Source: CAVVGZ01 sp963841845 (GTDB lineage Bacteria > Chloroflexota > Anaerolineae > Anaerolineales > Anaerolineaceae). From it: DNA of 64,000 nt. The number at the start of each line of letters is the position of its first letter. Positions within the stretch are counted from its first letter, which is position 1. The notes under the pieces are model-generated. The model ran no database searches. It was not told the DNA's origin and worked only from the letters and a program-made list of their open reading frames with translations. Below are positions 7,628 to 18,471 of this stretch, piece after piece. The stretch spans positions 620,001 through 684,000 of the forward strand of contig CAWJEG010000013.1 in assembly GCA_963841845.1 (NCBI GenBank), read 5' to 3'. The translations under genes and the position numbers were made by a program.

Positions 7628-9892
7628 ATGGTGGACCTTCCTGAAATTCCCTACATACCCGGGAAGCCAATTTCCCAATTTATACCTCTGGAGCGGTATC
7701 TTCCCCCAGTTTCAGAAGGGATCGTTGGTACATGGCTGCAAACCCATTTGAATAAAGAGGGCTGGATCATTGATCCATACGGTAGTCATCCATGGTTACC
7801 CATTGAAGCTGCCAGGGCCGGTTATAAAGTATTGATGGCTTGTAACAATCCAATTGATCCGTCTGATGACGGACATGTTGGCTTGCCCCCCGGATGTTGA
7901 TGAGTATCAAACTACTATCTCGGAACTTCTAACATCGAAACGCGGTGATCTACGACTTGAGCAGTCTTTACAGGCGATTTACCAAACCCTTTGTCCAGGA
8001 TGTGGAAAAACAATCCAGGTGGAGGCATATCTCTGGCGCAAGGATGAAGAAGAACCCTTTGCCAAACAGATTAATTGTCTAAACTGTGGGGAAACCGGTG
8101 TGCGGAAAATTGATACTTATGACAGGGAGCAGCTCGAAATGGTCAGTAATGATCCTTTATTCCGTCATAGAGCAATTAGTCGGGTAGCACTGGAAGGCGA
8201 GGAAATATCCGATCTAATTGCTGAAGCGATTAGAGTATATCTCCCGAGACAACTTTACTTTTTGATGACTTTATTAAATAAATCTGAGAGTATCCAATTT
8301 GAAGACCGGAAAAAAAGTATTATCAATGCCATGCTCTTACATTTATTTGATAAGGGAAATATTTTATGGAATTGGCCGGTTAGCAGGACTAGACCTAAAT
8401 CTTTGGTCACCCCATCCCAGTTTCGAGAAGTTAATTTATGGCAGGAAATTATTACCAGCCATATGGTTTGGACATCCAACAACCAACCGCTTCAATTAAC
8501 AACCTGGCCTGAACTACCTGTCGAAGCTGGTATCTGTATTTTTCCGGGTCGATTTCAAGGATTTATCCCCCCATATTGGTGAAATGGAAGTAAAGGGGAT
8601 AATTTCTGCAATTCCCCGACCCAACCAGGCTTTTTGGACATTTTCTGCAATCTGGTCAGGCTGGTTATGGGGCCGCAATGCAGTCATTCCTCTCAAGAGT
8701 GCCATCGAAAGACGAAGATATGATTGGAGATGGCATACTTTTGCTTTGCATAGCATAAATTTTTACCTCAGGAAACCTCTGCAAAATCGTGTCATGTATC
8801 TTGGGATAGTTCCCGAACTGGTCCCGCGTTTTTTTTCCTCAGTAATTGCTTCATTAAATAATGCAGGCTTTAAATTGGAAGGAGTATCGTATTGTGATGA
8901 TGAAGGTACCGCACAAATTACCTGGGTACCCTCCATTCAAACTACCAATCCAGACCGCCACCTCTTAAATAATCTATGCGAAAACGCTTTGATTGAGATT
9001 TTCGCCAAAGCAAATGAACCATTGACCTATAATCATCTTCATGCTTATTTCTTCGCCCTGCTTGGATCCAATGACTTTTTTTTGAATTGTGATCCGCAAG
9101 AATTGAGTGCCCAAATTGATTTGGCTGAGGATTCTATTCAGAAAAACCTTGGCAACAATTTTGCTTACAGGCGCTTTGGCAGTGAATCACAAAATATTGA
9201 TTCGGGTTTTTTTTGGCCGCGTTTTGATATAAAACCCGTCGATATTCCGCTGAGTGACAGGGTGGAAAAATCTATTGTGCAAATACTTGAACGTACCAAA
9301 AAAATTGACACGTTCACCACGGTATCTCTCATATCGAATCAATTTCCCGGGATTACCACACCTTCTCCAATTTTAATCAAAGCCTGCCTCGATTCTTATT
9401 GCAGCCAACCAATGACAAAAGGAGTCTATGTATTAAACGACAAAGAATTGTCCAGCCAACGTTATGAAGAAATCCAATTTATTCAGAAATCATTAATTGA
9501 AATTGGATGTAATTTGGGATTTCAAGTCAAAGGGGAACAACCAGTTCAATGGTCTGATGATAAAGGGCAGCTAGTTTATTCATTCCATATCACTCCCATG
9601 GGCAAATATTAGCGATTTCCTCCTTTATCACCAGGAAACCAGGGTCCCTTCGGGGGCAACCAAACTGGTGGTCCTGCCGGGTAGTAGATCCCTATTAGTA
9701 TCCTTAAAATTAAAAAGAGACGGGAGAGTTGCGGAAATTGCCCGTACCTGGAAATTCCTAAAATTTCGTCAAATCAGAAATATCCTGGATTGGAAGGATC
9801 TAACCCTGGACTCATTCAGTGATCTTTTGGATAAGGATCCATTTTCATTAGAGGAACCAGCACAATTAAAAATGTTCAATTTGCCAGATTAA
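7628..9892 (+). CDS. DNA methylase-like protein with zinc ribbon, three frameshifts
   Basis: Rebuilt length about 754 residues. The N-terminal part resembles the start of adenine-specific DNA methylases: GWIIDPYGSHPWLPIEAARAGYKVLMACNNPI looks like motif I (DPFxGxG type, here altered to DPYGSHP) followed by the acidic-to-NNP strand. Around residue 125 comes a zinc ribbon with CPGCG and CLNCG. A later PRPNQAFW could stand in the place of motif IV, but no canonical DPPY or NPPY is visible. Frames join at about 7856, 8559 and 9598, each by dropping one extra base (for example NNPI to IRLMTDMLACPPDV). I recognise the general type from Chloroflexota but cannot name a function; SAM-dependent activity is doubtful because the motifs are degenerate. 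It ends next to the converging PBP1A gene. Confidence 0.6.
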
Positions 9893-9905
9893 TCTTTATT
9901 TGAGA

Positions 9906-12900
9906 TTAAGGGGGTTGTTGTGTTTCCGTTGGCTCCTCAACGACGATCGGTTCAATTGTTTCTATAAACGGAGGTTCTGGTGTATCTGGGATGATTGGCA
10001 TTGGGGTGTCGGTTGGAAGGGGAGTTTCGTTGGAAGCGGTGTTTCAGTTGGTAAGGGAGTTTCCGTTGGAGTCGGTTTTGGCAAATCAAGATTTACGGTT
10101 ATCTTTTTCTCCGCAAAAGTACCTTCCGTGCTTTCCATATATATCCGTAATGTAATCTCGTCTGATCCTATTTCTGACAAATCCCAGGAATAAATCATTT
10201 CCGGCTGCTCGTATTGGTCTTCCTGGTCTTCTATGAGCGTTTCCCAATCATCCGGATCATCACCAAGACCATATGAAAGCCTAAATTTTTCAAAATTATC
10301 CGTTGCCCTGATTACAGCGTAGATATCAAATGGATTCTGTTCAATTGTATCGCCGTCTTGAAGACCTGCAAAAATGATGGTTGGTCGAGGATCATCCTGA
10401 TTGCATTCTCGCTCAGGGGAAAATTGAAAATCATCCTCAAATCCAATTGATTCTGCCCATTCTCTCCCCTTGTCTGTATCTTCAATCCAGCGGATTGCCC
10501 ATTTATCTTCAACGTTCAAAACAAATCTCTCCTCAACGAATTCAGAACAATAGGAGGAGGATTTTAATTCAGTCCAGGTATCTACATTTACCTCTTGCCA
10601 TAGATCATCCTCTTTTTCATGCGGTGGCTGGTCAAATGCAAATATTTCACTTCTCTGGGAAGGGCACCATTCGGAAGGCTCGGTTCCAGATATCTCACAT
10701 ATAACCTTTTCGATAATCCCATCCGGGCGGGAGAATGGGGTGGGATTGCCGCCTGTCAATTTATCGATTGCATATTGGGTAAATTCTGACCAAATTGGGG
10801 CCGCACCGGATAAACCGGTCGTATTGTTCATAGGGGTATAATCTGCATTTCCAACCCAAACACCAACAGCCAGATCTGGAGTATAGCCCATCGTCCAGTT
10901 ATCTCGAAAGTCGTTTGTTGTGCCTGTTTTGGCCGCAATATCAAATCCAAGATTAAGAACTGAATTTCGACCGAACATAAGTGACCGGGCTTCATTGTCC
11001 GAAAGGATAGAACTGATCTGGTAGGCGTATTCCGGCCGAATGACCTGAATCCCTTCAGGAGGTTCGTATTCATATATCAGGTTTCCGCGATAATCTTCAA
11101 TTTTAGAAATTCCAAAAGGAGGAATTTTTAAACCCGCATTAGCCATAGTAGCATAAGCTGAAGTCAAATCAACCAGGGTTACCTCACCACCACCCAGCGT
11201 CAGGGATAATCCATAATCCGGTTGATCCAGGGTAGTGATCCCCATTTTTTCGGCAAAATGAATAAACCCATCCTCTTCGGGAGTATCAGGGTCATCATAT
11301 ATTTTCACGAAGTCCAATGCCTTCACAGCAGGCATGTTTATCGAGTTTGCCAGCGCTGTCCTGACAGTGAATGGACCGTGATACTCACCATCATAATTGA
11401 CAGGAATGTAGGGTTCCCTTGTATCATTCGGGTCACCGGATGGTGGAAATTCACTCTCGACATCCCAGATCAATGTACCAGGTGTCCACCCTTTTTCAAA
11501 AGCAGCCAGGTAGGTTAAGGGTTTTATCGAGGATCCAGGTTGTCTGGGGGATATAGCCATATTCACCTGGCCGGATATCGCTTCATTATTAAAATCTGCC
11601 GATCCAACCATGGCCAGGATTTCCCCGGTAGAAGGTTCCATTGCCACAAGCGCCCCATTGGTTGCATTCCGGTCCGCCAGGGCACTTACCTGTTCTTTTA
11701 CTATCTCCTCTGCCTTCTCCTGCAGTTCAGGATCAAGGGTCGTAAACACCGAAAATCCGGAACGGTATATCGTTTGTGCGTCAAATTGATCTTCCAATTG
11801 GGCACGGATGTAATTTACCCAGTGAGGATGCTCATAAGAAATTTGTTTTATTTCAAAAGGATAATTTTCCAATTCGTCGGCAGCCATTGAGGCTGCTTCA
11901 CCATCAACACATACCGGTTGATCACTGTTGCTTACCTCGATACACCCTTTTTCCTCACTATCCTGGTATAACAGCACCAGAACTTGTTTCGCCCTGCGTA
12001 ATGTTGCCTCCCGGTTGTTAGTAATATCGTACACGGATGGTGCCTGTGGTAATCCAGCCAGGAATGCAGCCTGTCCCAGAGTGAGGTCAGTTGCCTTCGT
12101 ATCGAAATAAGTTTCAGCTGCAGCCTGGATACCATATGCCAGGTTACCAAAGTAAATTTCGTTCAAATACAATTCGAGAATTTCATCCTTGCTGTAACGC
12201 CGGGTAATCTCCGCAGCTAATACAATCTCCCGGGTTTTTCTTTCTACTGTTTGTTCATACCTCTCGGCAGGATCAAGTAATATTATCCGGGATAATTGTT
12301 GGGTAATCGTGGACGCTCCAGAAACAATTTCCCCCGATGTGTAGTTTTGAAACAAGGCTCGGGCTATTGCAAATGCATCAAAGCCGGGGTTGTTATAAAA
12401 TTCCTTGTCCTCAGTCGCTATTATTGCTGCCAAAACATTTGGAGAAATTTCATCAAGCGTTACATAAGTCCTTCTGCCGGCGTTTGGATCTAATATTTCA
12501 TATAAAACATTTCCATCACGATCCAATATCCTGGTTGTTTCAAATTGTGAGGCGCTTTGCCGTAACTCGGATACGTTAGGGAGAGATGCAGCAATTGAAA
12601 AATATTTAAAAATTCCAAAGGAGAAGACCCCGGCAACGCCAACTATCCCGGCCAAAACCAATAATAAAATGGATTTAAAAAGGCAGCCAGCCCTAGCTCC
12701 AGGTCTTTTTGATTTCGAGGAGGGATTCTTTGTGCGTGGCTTTGATTGTAATTTGAGAGATTGTGTTGGTTTTTTCTTTTTGGCTGAACCAGCCAACGCA
12801 GCAGCGGCTCCTGATGAAGTAATCCGATTTTTAGATGGCTGGTTTACAGGACCAATAACCTCTGGAAACGCTGTTGTACCTGGATAACCAATCTCATTCA

Positions 12901-13285
12901 ACGGCCCGACATACGGAGTCTGTCGGATGTCGTAATATTCCGGAGGAATGGTATTGCCTGACAAATCGGGATTTGAAAAAGTATCAGTTGAACCACTAGA
13001 TTCTTGTGTTCCTCTGGATCCAGCAGAATCTTCCGGAATCAATTTTATTTCTTTAGTATCATCGATACTTGTGCTGGTATCAGAAGGCAATCCCGAAATT
13101 GCCTCCTGCGGTAGAGTGGATCCATTAGAATCCGTTTGTTGGATTTTCTGGGAATTCTCACTCTCTTCTCCATTGAGAATTAACCGGCGAAATCTTTCGC
13201 CAGTCGGATTACTTCCTGCATCCTGGTTTTCACCCTCGAGGATATTCCCATCATCTTGATCTTTTTCGTCGCTAAAATTTTCCAT
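9906..13285 (-). CDS. Penicillin-binding protein 1A (GT51 glycosyltransferase plus transpeptidase)
   Basis: Bifunctional class A PBP that polymerises and crosslinks peptidoglycan. About 200 acidic, Ser/Gly/Pro-rich cytoplasmic residues come first, then one membrane anchor (residues about 200-225). The GT51 domain shows the catalytic region IIATEDKEFYNNPGFD and SGASTITQQLSRI. The transpeptidase shows SxxK in QPGSSIKPLTY, SxN in LANSINMPAV and KTG in AAKTGTTNDF. A beta-sandwich-like region and a Thr/Pro repeat tail follow. The open frame stops at 9962, but one missing base near 10028 hides the natural tail: in the next frame the TPLPT repeats run on to PTETQQPP and a stop at 9906-9908. The long N-terminal region is unusual in size for the family. 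Confidence 0.95.
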
Positions 13286-13443
13286 GCGTTATGCTTTTTT
13301 GTGATTCACCTTTTTTAATTATTGAATAATTTTATGATTTTAACATGGAAACATGTCCAATATGGTTTATACTGCACACTTCACTATTATAAAAATGAAC
13401 ATTCCGATTGACCTTGTCTACCTGAACCCGTAAAATTATTTTA

Positions 13444-15786
13444 ATGACGAATTTAGACGATTATTTGTTCCCACCAGAATCCTTAATCATTATGTCCGAT
13501 CTAAGGTTCAGCAACCCTGATTACCTTGATGATCAAATCTGGAAAATTTCCAGGGGAACAACATCAGTCAGGGCGTTGGTTTTAGAGACAACATATGGAA
13601 TGAGAGCAAATTGGATGAGGTTTTTCCCGCGTTTTAATCTGGATAATACCTGGATTAGCGATCCGGAAGATTTCTTTTTAAAACCAATTGTCCAGCAGAT
13701 CTTTCCAAACTTTATTAAGCTTAAATTCTCACCGTTTGAAGGAATTGAAACCACAGCTGAATACTGGGTGCCATCTTCTCAATGTGTTGCCGGTAGGTTT
13801 ACCTTCCAAAATCTAAGTGACCAAATCAGAAAATTAACCTTTGAGTGGACTGGCATACTCAATCCTGTGGTTGAAGGAAACGGGCTTATACCGGTAAAGA
13901 AAGAAAAAAATTATATCTTACAGGGACTTACATATAACCTATACCCGGTTTGTTTCCTGACTGGTGGTCCAGTACCTGGAACTGGGACATTCCCTTCCCT
14001 TGAATTATTCATTCAGTTGGAACCGAACGTTCCTTATGTGTGTAGCTGGGCAAATGCCTCTATGAAAAATTCCGATATGGCAATTGATATGGCAAAAGGA
14101 ATCGTTAGCAGGAACTTCGACGCAGAATTTTAATAAAATCGAGCGGAAAAATTTTTGGCAAATGGTTGAAATAAATACTGGAAATGATAAGTGGGATAAT
14201 TTCTTCAGGATTTCCCAGAAAATTGTATTTAGCCTTTTCTTCCCTGGCAGCGAACACCTTCCAAATCCGTCGTTTGTAATATCCCGGAAGCCTGATCAGG
14301 GCTATTCATACAATGGAGATGGTTCTGATTATCCCTATTCCTGGAATGGTCAGGGTTTGCTGGATACCTACTTAATAACTGATCTAATTCCACCGAACAG
14401 TAAGGATTTGATAAAAGGGATAATAGACAATTTTCTCAGCGTCCAGGAAGACAACGGATTCATCGATGCCCACCCGGGTTTAGCTGGACAACGCTGTAAA
14501 TACCTCGCTCAGCCATTATTGGCTGCGGTTAGCTTTAAAAATTTACTACCACAATGGCGAAAAAAAATGGCTTGAGAGAATATTTCCCGGATTAATCCGC
14601 TTCCTGCAATGCTGGTTCAGTGACCGTTACGATAAGGATGGTGATGGATTGCCTGAGTGGCAAAATCTTATCCAAACGGGGTTAGAAAATCACCCTCTAC
14701 TTGACCATTGGTTACCTGAATCTGTTGGGGTAGACATTGAATATGTGGAAAGCCCGGCTTTGCTTGCTTTCCTTTTACACGAGTGCCAGAGTTTAATTGC
14801 CATTGGACAGGAACTTGACCAGGAATTAGCAATTTCCTGGATAAAAAATCAAGTTACCATACTTGAAAAAGGATTATCTGAATTTTGGTCCCAAAAAGAT
14901 TCTCTTTACCTTTATCGGGATTATCAGAATCACACCAATTGTAAAGGGGAAACACTATTAGAATTCTCAGGTCCCGGTAGTTATTCAATAAAAAACAAAA
15001 AAAATATTCCCGAGAGACTTCAACTGGTAATTACGAATCTTAATGAGAGCACAAGAACGATCGTGGCATCCATTTTCGGAGAGGGAGTGAATGGAAAGGA
15101 AATTACAGAAAAATTTACTACCCGCGATGTTGTTTGGATTTTAGGGAAAGCTACTTACACGAGCAGGAATTTATTTTCAAAAATTATAAAGTTCGACATT
15201 AATGGCTTACAGCAAGATGACCTGGGACAATTGAGTACAATCGATTATACAATGGAGGATATCTCCCTGTTCCTTCCTCTCTGGGCACATGCCGTACCGG
15301 ATAAAATTTCACGGGAAAAGATGGTCGAAAAGCTTAAGAAGTCATACCTTTTCGACCAGGGGCTTTCCAATTATCCAAACTCCACACATATTAATTCACA
15401 AAAATCATTGGAGATGAGCCCTGTCTGGAATTTTTTGGTACTTGAGGGTCTTCTCGAATATGGTTATCGGGAATTAGTGGCTGAAATTTTGATAAAGTAT
15501 TTAAATTCCGGAGCAGATGCGAATAATCGCTCCCAACCATATTCATTGGGGTTCAAACATTCAAAATTTAGCACCGGTAGATTTTTTCTTAAAACTTATT
15601 GGTATTAAAAAATTTACACAAAAAGATATAATAATAGATGGACATTCTCCTTTTCCTTACCCGATTACTGTAAAATATGAAGGTATAAGAATTGTTGTGG
15701 AAGGAAAGGAATTTCAAGTGGTTGCCCCAAATGGGGCATCGGTTAGCATCAATGGTCCCGGTCCTCATCGAATTGAGTTAGAATAA
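13444..15786 (+). CDS. Six-hairpin glycosidase-like protein (GH63/GH37 type fold), three frameshifts
   Basis: Rebuilt length about 780 residues. The N-terminal 220 residues look like a beta-sandwich (VRALVLETTYGMRANW), and the rest like the alpha/alpha six-barrel of glucosidase/trehalase-type enzymes: DYPYSWNGQGLLDTYL, the typical RYDKDGDGLPEWQ segment, VDIEYVESPALLAFLLHECQ, and near the end NLAPVDFFLKLIG. Frames join at about 14128-14131 (T-run), 14560-14567 (run of eight A) and near 15515, each explained by one extra base. Two of the three sit in homopolymers, which favours sequencing error. Substrate is unknown; enzymes of this fold act on alpha-glucosides or alpha-mannosides. It has no signal peptide, so it is probably cytoplasmic. 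Confidence 0.7.
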
Positions 15787-15811
15787 CTTGGTAAAAGGAG
15801 GATAATGGAAG

Positions 15812-16162
15812 ATGGATCCCATTATTTCATTTGAAGAAAAAAACTTACTGCTAATTATTGTGATCCAGGCTCAAGATCTCGATAATGCCCAACATGTTCT
15901 TTCCAATTTGGGGTTATCCAGTGAACAGTTACCCAGTGTCGGTGGATTCTTAGGATTGAGGAATGCTACTCTTTTAGTCAGGATTCCGGAAAAAATCCTT
16001 CAAAAGGCGATCGACGTATTACATGAAAGCTGCCGCCAGAGAATAGAATATATCGCAGTACCACTGGAAAGCGCCCCGCTCCCTTTACCAACCCCTACCC
16101 CGGTTACGGTTGGCGGAGCAACCATATTCGGATTAGAGATCGAATATTTTGAGGAGTTGTAA
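15812..16162 (+). CDS. DarA/PII-like signalling protein, first copy
   Basis: 116 residues with the outline of the PII-like cyclic-di-AMP receptor DarA (PstA): an N-terminal strand LLLIIVIQAQDLDNAQHVL, then LPSVGGFLGLRNATLLVRIPE in the place of the family's STGGFLxxGNxT loop, and a C-terminal VGGATIFGLEIEYFEEL. The conserved TGGFL motif is changed to VGGFLGLRN, so ligand binding may differ from the second copy. AAGGAGG lies at about 15795-15801. It overlaps or nearly abuts the next gene, and the two are probably cotranscribed with the glycosidase gene. Confidence 0.8.
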   Translation: MDPIISFEEKNLLLIIVIQAQDLDNAQHVLSNLGLSSEQLPSVGGFLGLRNATLLVRIPEKILQKAIDVLHESCRQRIEYIAVPLESAPLPLPTPTPVTVGGATIFGLEIEYFEEL

Positions 16163-16163
16163 C

Positions 16164-16430
16164 ATGAAATTAATTATTGCCATCGTCCATGATTCTGTTA
16201 ATGAGTCTGTATCAAATGGTCTGACATCGGCCAATTTTCGGGTTACTTATGTAGCATCCACCGGCGGTTTTCTCAGAAGGGGTAATTCAACTTTATTGAT
16301 TGGTCTCGAGGATGAAAAATTAGACCAGGCACTTCAAATCATTCGGGACAATTGTGGAGAAATCACCGGAACTGGAGAGAGGCGGGCTGTAATTTTTGTG
16401 TTAAAGGTGGATCAGTACGTGCATTTTTGA
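16164..16430 (+). CDS. Cyclic-di-AMP receptor DarA/PstA-like, second copy
   Basis: 89 residues from MKLIIAIVHDSV. The family signature VASTGGFLRRGNSTLLIGLEDEKL is nearly perfect, and the end RRAVIFVLKVDQYVHF matches the C-terminal strand. DarA-type proteins are trimeric, PII-like receptors that bind cyclic di-AMP. I chose the ATG at 16164, one base after the stop of the first copy, because it starts exactly where the family starts; an in-frame ATG five codons upstream would overlap. The loop between the core and the C-terminus is short compared with Firmicutes DarA. No diadenylate cyclase is in the window. Confidence 0.88.
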   Translation: MKLIIAIVHDSVNESVSNGLTSANFRVTYVASTGGFLRRGNSTLLIGLEDEKLDQALQIIRDNCGEITGTGERRAVIFVLKVDQYVHF

Positions 16431-16540
16431 TTGCATACAGTAAAACTTGAACTCCTTATTGTTATGGATTTTCAAATTGGTTTGTGATATTTATTTCATC
16501 CAAAAAGCATAATCATCATTTATATAAAAAAGGAGCAGAT

Positions 16541-17200
16541 ATGATGGAATTTAGTAAAGCATTTACATTCGTGTTTAGTGATCAAAATTGGATTAAGAAA
16601 ATCTTAATTCTTGGATTGGTTTCCTTAATCCCAATTATCGGATGGTTGGTCATATTGGGTTGGTCCCTGCAAATCACCAGGCAAATAATTAAGAATGAGG
16701 TTTTCAACCTTCCCGATTTACACTTTGGAGAACAATTAAGTCTGGGCTTTAAGGGATTTGTGATTGCATTGGTATTTACGCTGCCGGCGATGTTATTTTC
16801 ACTCCCGAGTATTGCTGTAGCGCCCCTCGGACAAGCAGTTGAGCTTGATGAACAAACCCTTTCAACAATGATCGTATTGGTTTCAGTTTGCTGCGGTGGG
16901 ATTCAATTAATCTACAGCATTGGTATAGCGTTTTTTCTCCCGGCAGCATTTGGGAACTTTGTTGACAAAGGATTTCTAAGCGCTGGTTTCAGGTTGGGTG
17001 AATTGTTCAACCTGGTAAAGGCTGCTCCGGTTGCCTATCTGCTTGTTGTGGTTGGAAGTATGCTGGCATCTTTCATCGCCGGGCTTGGGTTTATTGCCTG
17101 TATCATTGGTGCAATCTTCACATTTGCATATTCACAAGCAATTGTTGCACATCTCACTGGCCAGGCTTTCCGGGAAGCACAATCTAAGACATCTGATTAA
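16541..17200 (+). CDS. DUF4013 membrane protein
   Basis: Begins MMEFSKAFTFVFSDQNWIKK, the usual start of DUF4013 proteins, followed by four to five hydrophobic segments (LVSLIPIIGWLVILGW, FVIALVFTLPAMLF, MIVLVSVCCGGIQL, LLVVVGSMLASFIAGLGFIA, IIGAIFTFAYSQAIVAHL). The ATG at 16541 follows AAAAAGGAG at about 16527-16535, a better start than the upstream in-frame one. Integral membrane protein of unknown function. A strong two-way terminator follows. Confidence 0.82.
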   Translation: MMEFSKAFTFVFSDQNWIKKILILGLVSLIPIIGWLVILGWSLQITRQIIKNEVFNLPDLHFGEQLSLGFKGFVIALVFTLPAMLFSLPSIAVAPLGQAVELDEQTLSTMIVLVSVCCGGIQLIYSIGIAFFLPAAFGNFVDKGFLSAGFRLGELFNLVKAAPVAYLLVVVGSMLASFIAGLGFIACIIGAIFTFAYSQAIVAHLTGQAFREAQSKTSD

Positions 17201-17215
17201 TTAGAAAACATACAC

Positions 17216-17250
17216 AAAAAAATCCGGCGATGGCGCCGGATTTTTTTTCA
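17216..17250. terminator. Bidirectional terminator between DUF4013 and AMMECR1 genes
   Basis: AAAAAATCCGGC pairs with GCCGGATTTTTTTT around a six-base loop. A-run on one side and T-run on the other let it end both converging transcripts. It touches the stop of the minus-strand gene. Confidence 0.9.
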
Positions 17251-17832
17251 TAAGAAATCTTTCTCTGAAAAAGATTCGACAAGATAAACCGAAACATCCA
17301 GATGTTTTTTCCTCCATAGATCAGAAACCGCATTCATCTTGGAACAAAGGTGGGATAAAAAATCTTCGGGGTCAGGCAGGTGTTCCCAAACCTGCGGTAG
17401 AAATGTAGCCCGACGGCTCCCATCTCTTATTACGACTCCATCAATAAATGGATGGAGTTTTTTTAATAGGTCATCGCTGTCTGAATAATCCAGTTTCTCA
17501 GGAGCCGTAAGATAGGAAATTTCAATCTCAATTTGGTTTATCTCATCTTCGACAACTGGAGGAAAGCGGTAATCCTCCAGTGCAGCCGCCACCGTGTGCT
17601 CACACACATCGAGTACCAATGGTTGGTAAGCCTCTAGTGTCCCGATACATCCGCGTAATTGCCCCCTTTTGGTAAGGGTGACAAATGATGCCCCATTTTC
17701 ACTTAATTTTGTGGATAATCCGTCTAATTGAATCTTTTCAACGGCTAACTGCTTGACACCCCTATCCAGGCTCTTGCGGGCAAGTTTGAGTAGAAATTTT
17801 CGATCCTCTAAATTTAATAAATCTTCTTTCAT
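17248..17832 (-). CDS. amrA: AMMECR1 domain protein (AmmeMemoRadiSam system protein A)
   Basis: About 194 residues covering the AMMECR1 fold: FVTLTKRGQLRGCIGTLEAY carries the family's hallmark (R/L)RGCIG, followed by HTVAAALEDYRFPPVV and the C-terminal FLPQVWEHLPDPEDFLSHLC. In many bacteria and archaea this protein is found with a Memo-like dioxygenase and a radical SAM protein; neither is in the window. Its biochemical role is not established. The start at 17832 is chosen because this ATG overlaps the TGA of the upstream flavin reductase gene (ATGA), a typical translational coupling; the longer frame to 17877 would overlap it by 49 bases. Confidence 0.85.
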   Translation of the reverse strand: MKEDLLNLEDRKFLLKLARKSLDRGVKQLAVEKIQLDGLSTKLSENGASFVTLTKRGQLRGCIGTLEAYQPLVLDVCEHTVAAALEDYRFPPVVEDEINQIEIEISYLTAPEKLDYSDSDDLLKKLHPFIDGVVIRDGSRRATFLPQVWEHLPDPEDFLSHLCSKMNAVSDLWRKKHLDVSVYLVESFSEKDFL

Positions 17833-18314
17833 CTTTTCACCATGAAATAATTCCTTTTCAGGTATATTAATGGCCATTTATTTGAACTATATTCAGCTGC
17901 CAACACCTCACCTATAAAAAGGGTTGAAGATGGCATTTCATATTGATGGACAACCCGGCAATCTAAATGGGCAATTCCTTCTTTCAGCAGCGGGCAATTG
18001 CTGATTAGCGTAAAAATTTCCAGGCCAGAGAAACGGTTTTCGATGTTATGGACTTTACCTGCAAATAATTCTGACAGTTCACGCTGATTTTCATCGAGGA
18101 TTGTCAATGCGAAGACCGATGATTTTGAAACTAAATATTTCATTCTTGTTGAATTTGCCAGGGTTATTGTCACAAGCGCCGGAACAAGGGAAATGGAATT
18201 GAAGGAATTGACTGTCATACCGTGTTGATTCCCTTCAAAGCAGGAGGTTACAACAGAAACCCCCGACGCCCACAAGCGCATTACTTCCCGTAATTCTTCA
18301 GCAATTAATGCCAT
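17829..18314 (-). CDS. Flavin reductase-like domain protein (FMN-binding split barrel)
   Basis: About 161 residues from MALIAEELREVMRLWASGVSVVT, the characteristic N-terminus of the flavin reductase-like family. The FMN-binding region is visible as GMTVNSFNSISLVPALVTI and the NSTRMKYLV segment, and the C-terminal VVHQYEMPSSTLFIGEV matches the family's HxxxxGDHxxxxGxV region with the central G-D-H lost, so the last motif is altered. The longer start MRNNYFHSG is less likely because family members begin at the chosen Met. It could be the reductase of a two-component monooxygenase or a general NAD(P)H:FMN reductase. It is coupled to the AMMECR1 gene by ATGA. Confidence 0.82.
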   Translation of the reverse strand: MALIAEELREVMRLWASGVSVVTSCFEGNQHGMTVNSFNSISLVPALVTITLANSTRMKYLVSKSSVFALTILDENQRELSELFAGKVHNIENRFSGLEIFTLISNCPLLKEGIAHLDCRVVHQYEMPSSTLFIGEVLAAEYSSNKWPLIYLKRNYFMVKR

Positions 18315-18471
18315 AATAATTCCAGAGTGAAAGTAATTATTTCTCACCCATTATTATATCAACAGGACTCCCAATGGTAGTTTTTTATAATTTATTTATT
18401 TCACACATTTTTAACTAAAATAAGGTAATATCAATAAAATTTTAAATACATAAATAAACCAAATTGATTTT

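Noticed and set aside
9980..10090. Thr/Pro-coding direct repeats as a DNA repeat array of separate function
   Set aside because: They are the codon repeats of the PBP1A C-terminal tail (TPLPTE units), the same kind of spacer seen in the Slt and L,D-transpeptidase genes.
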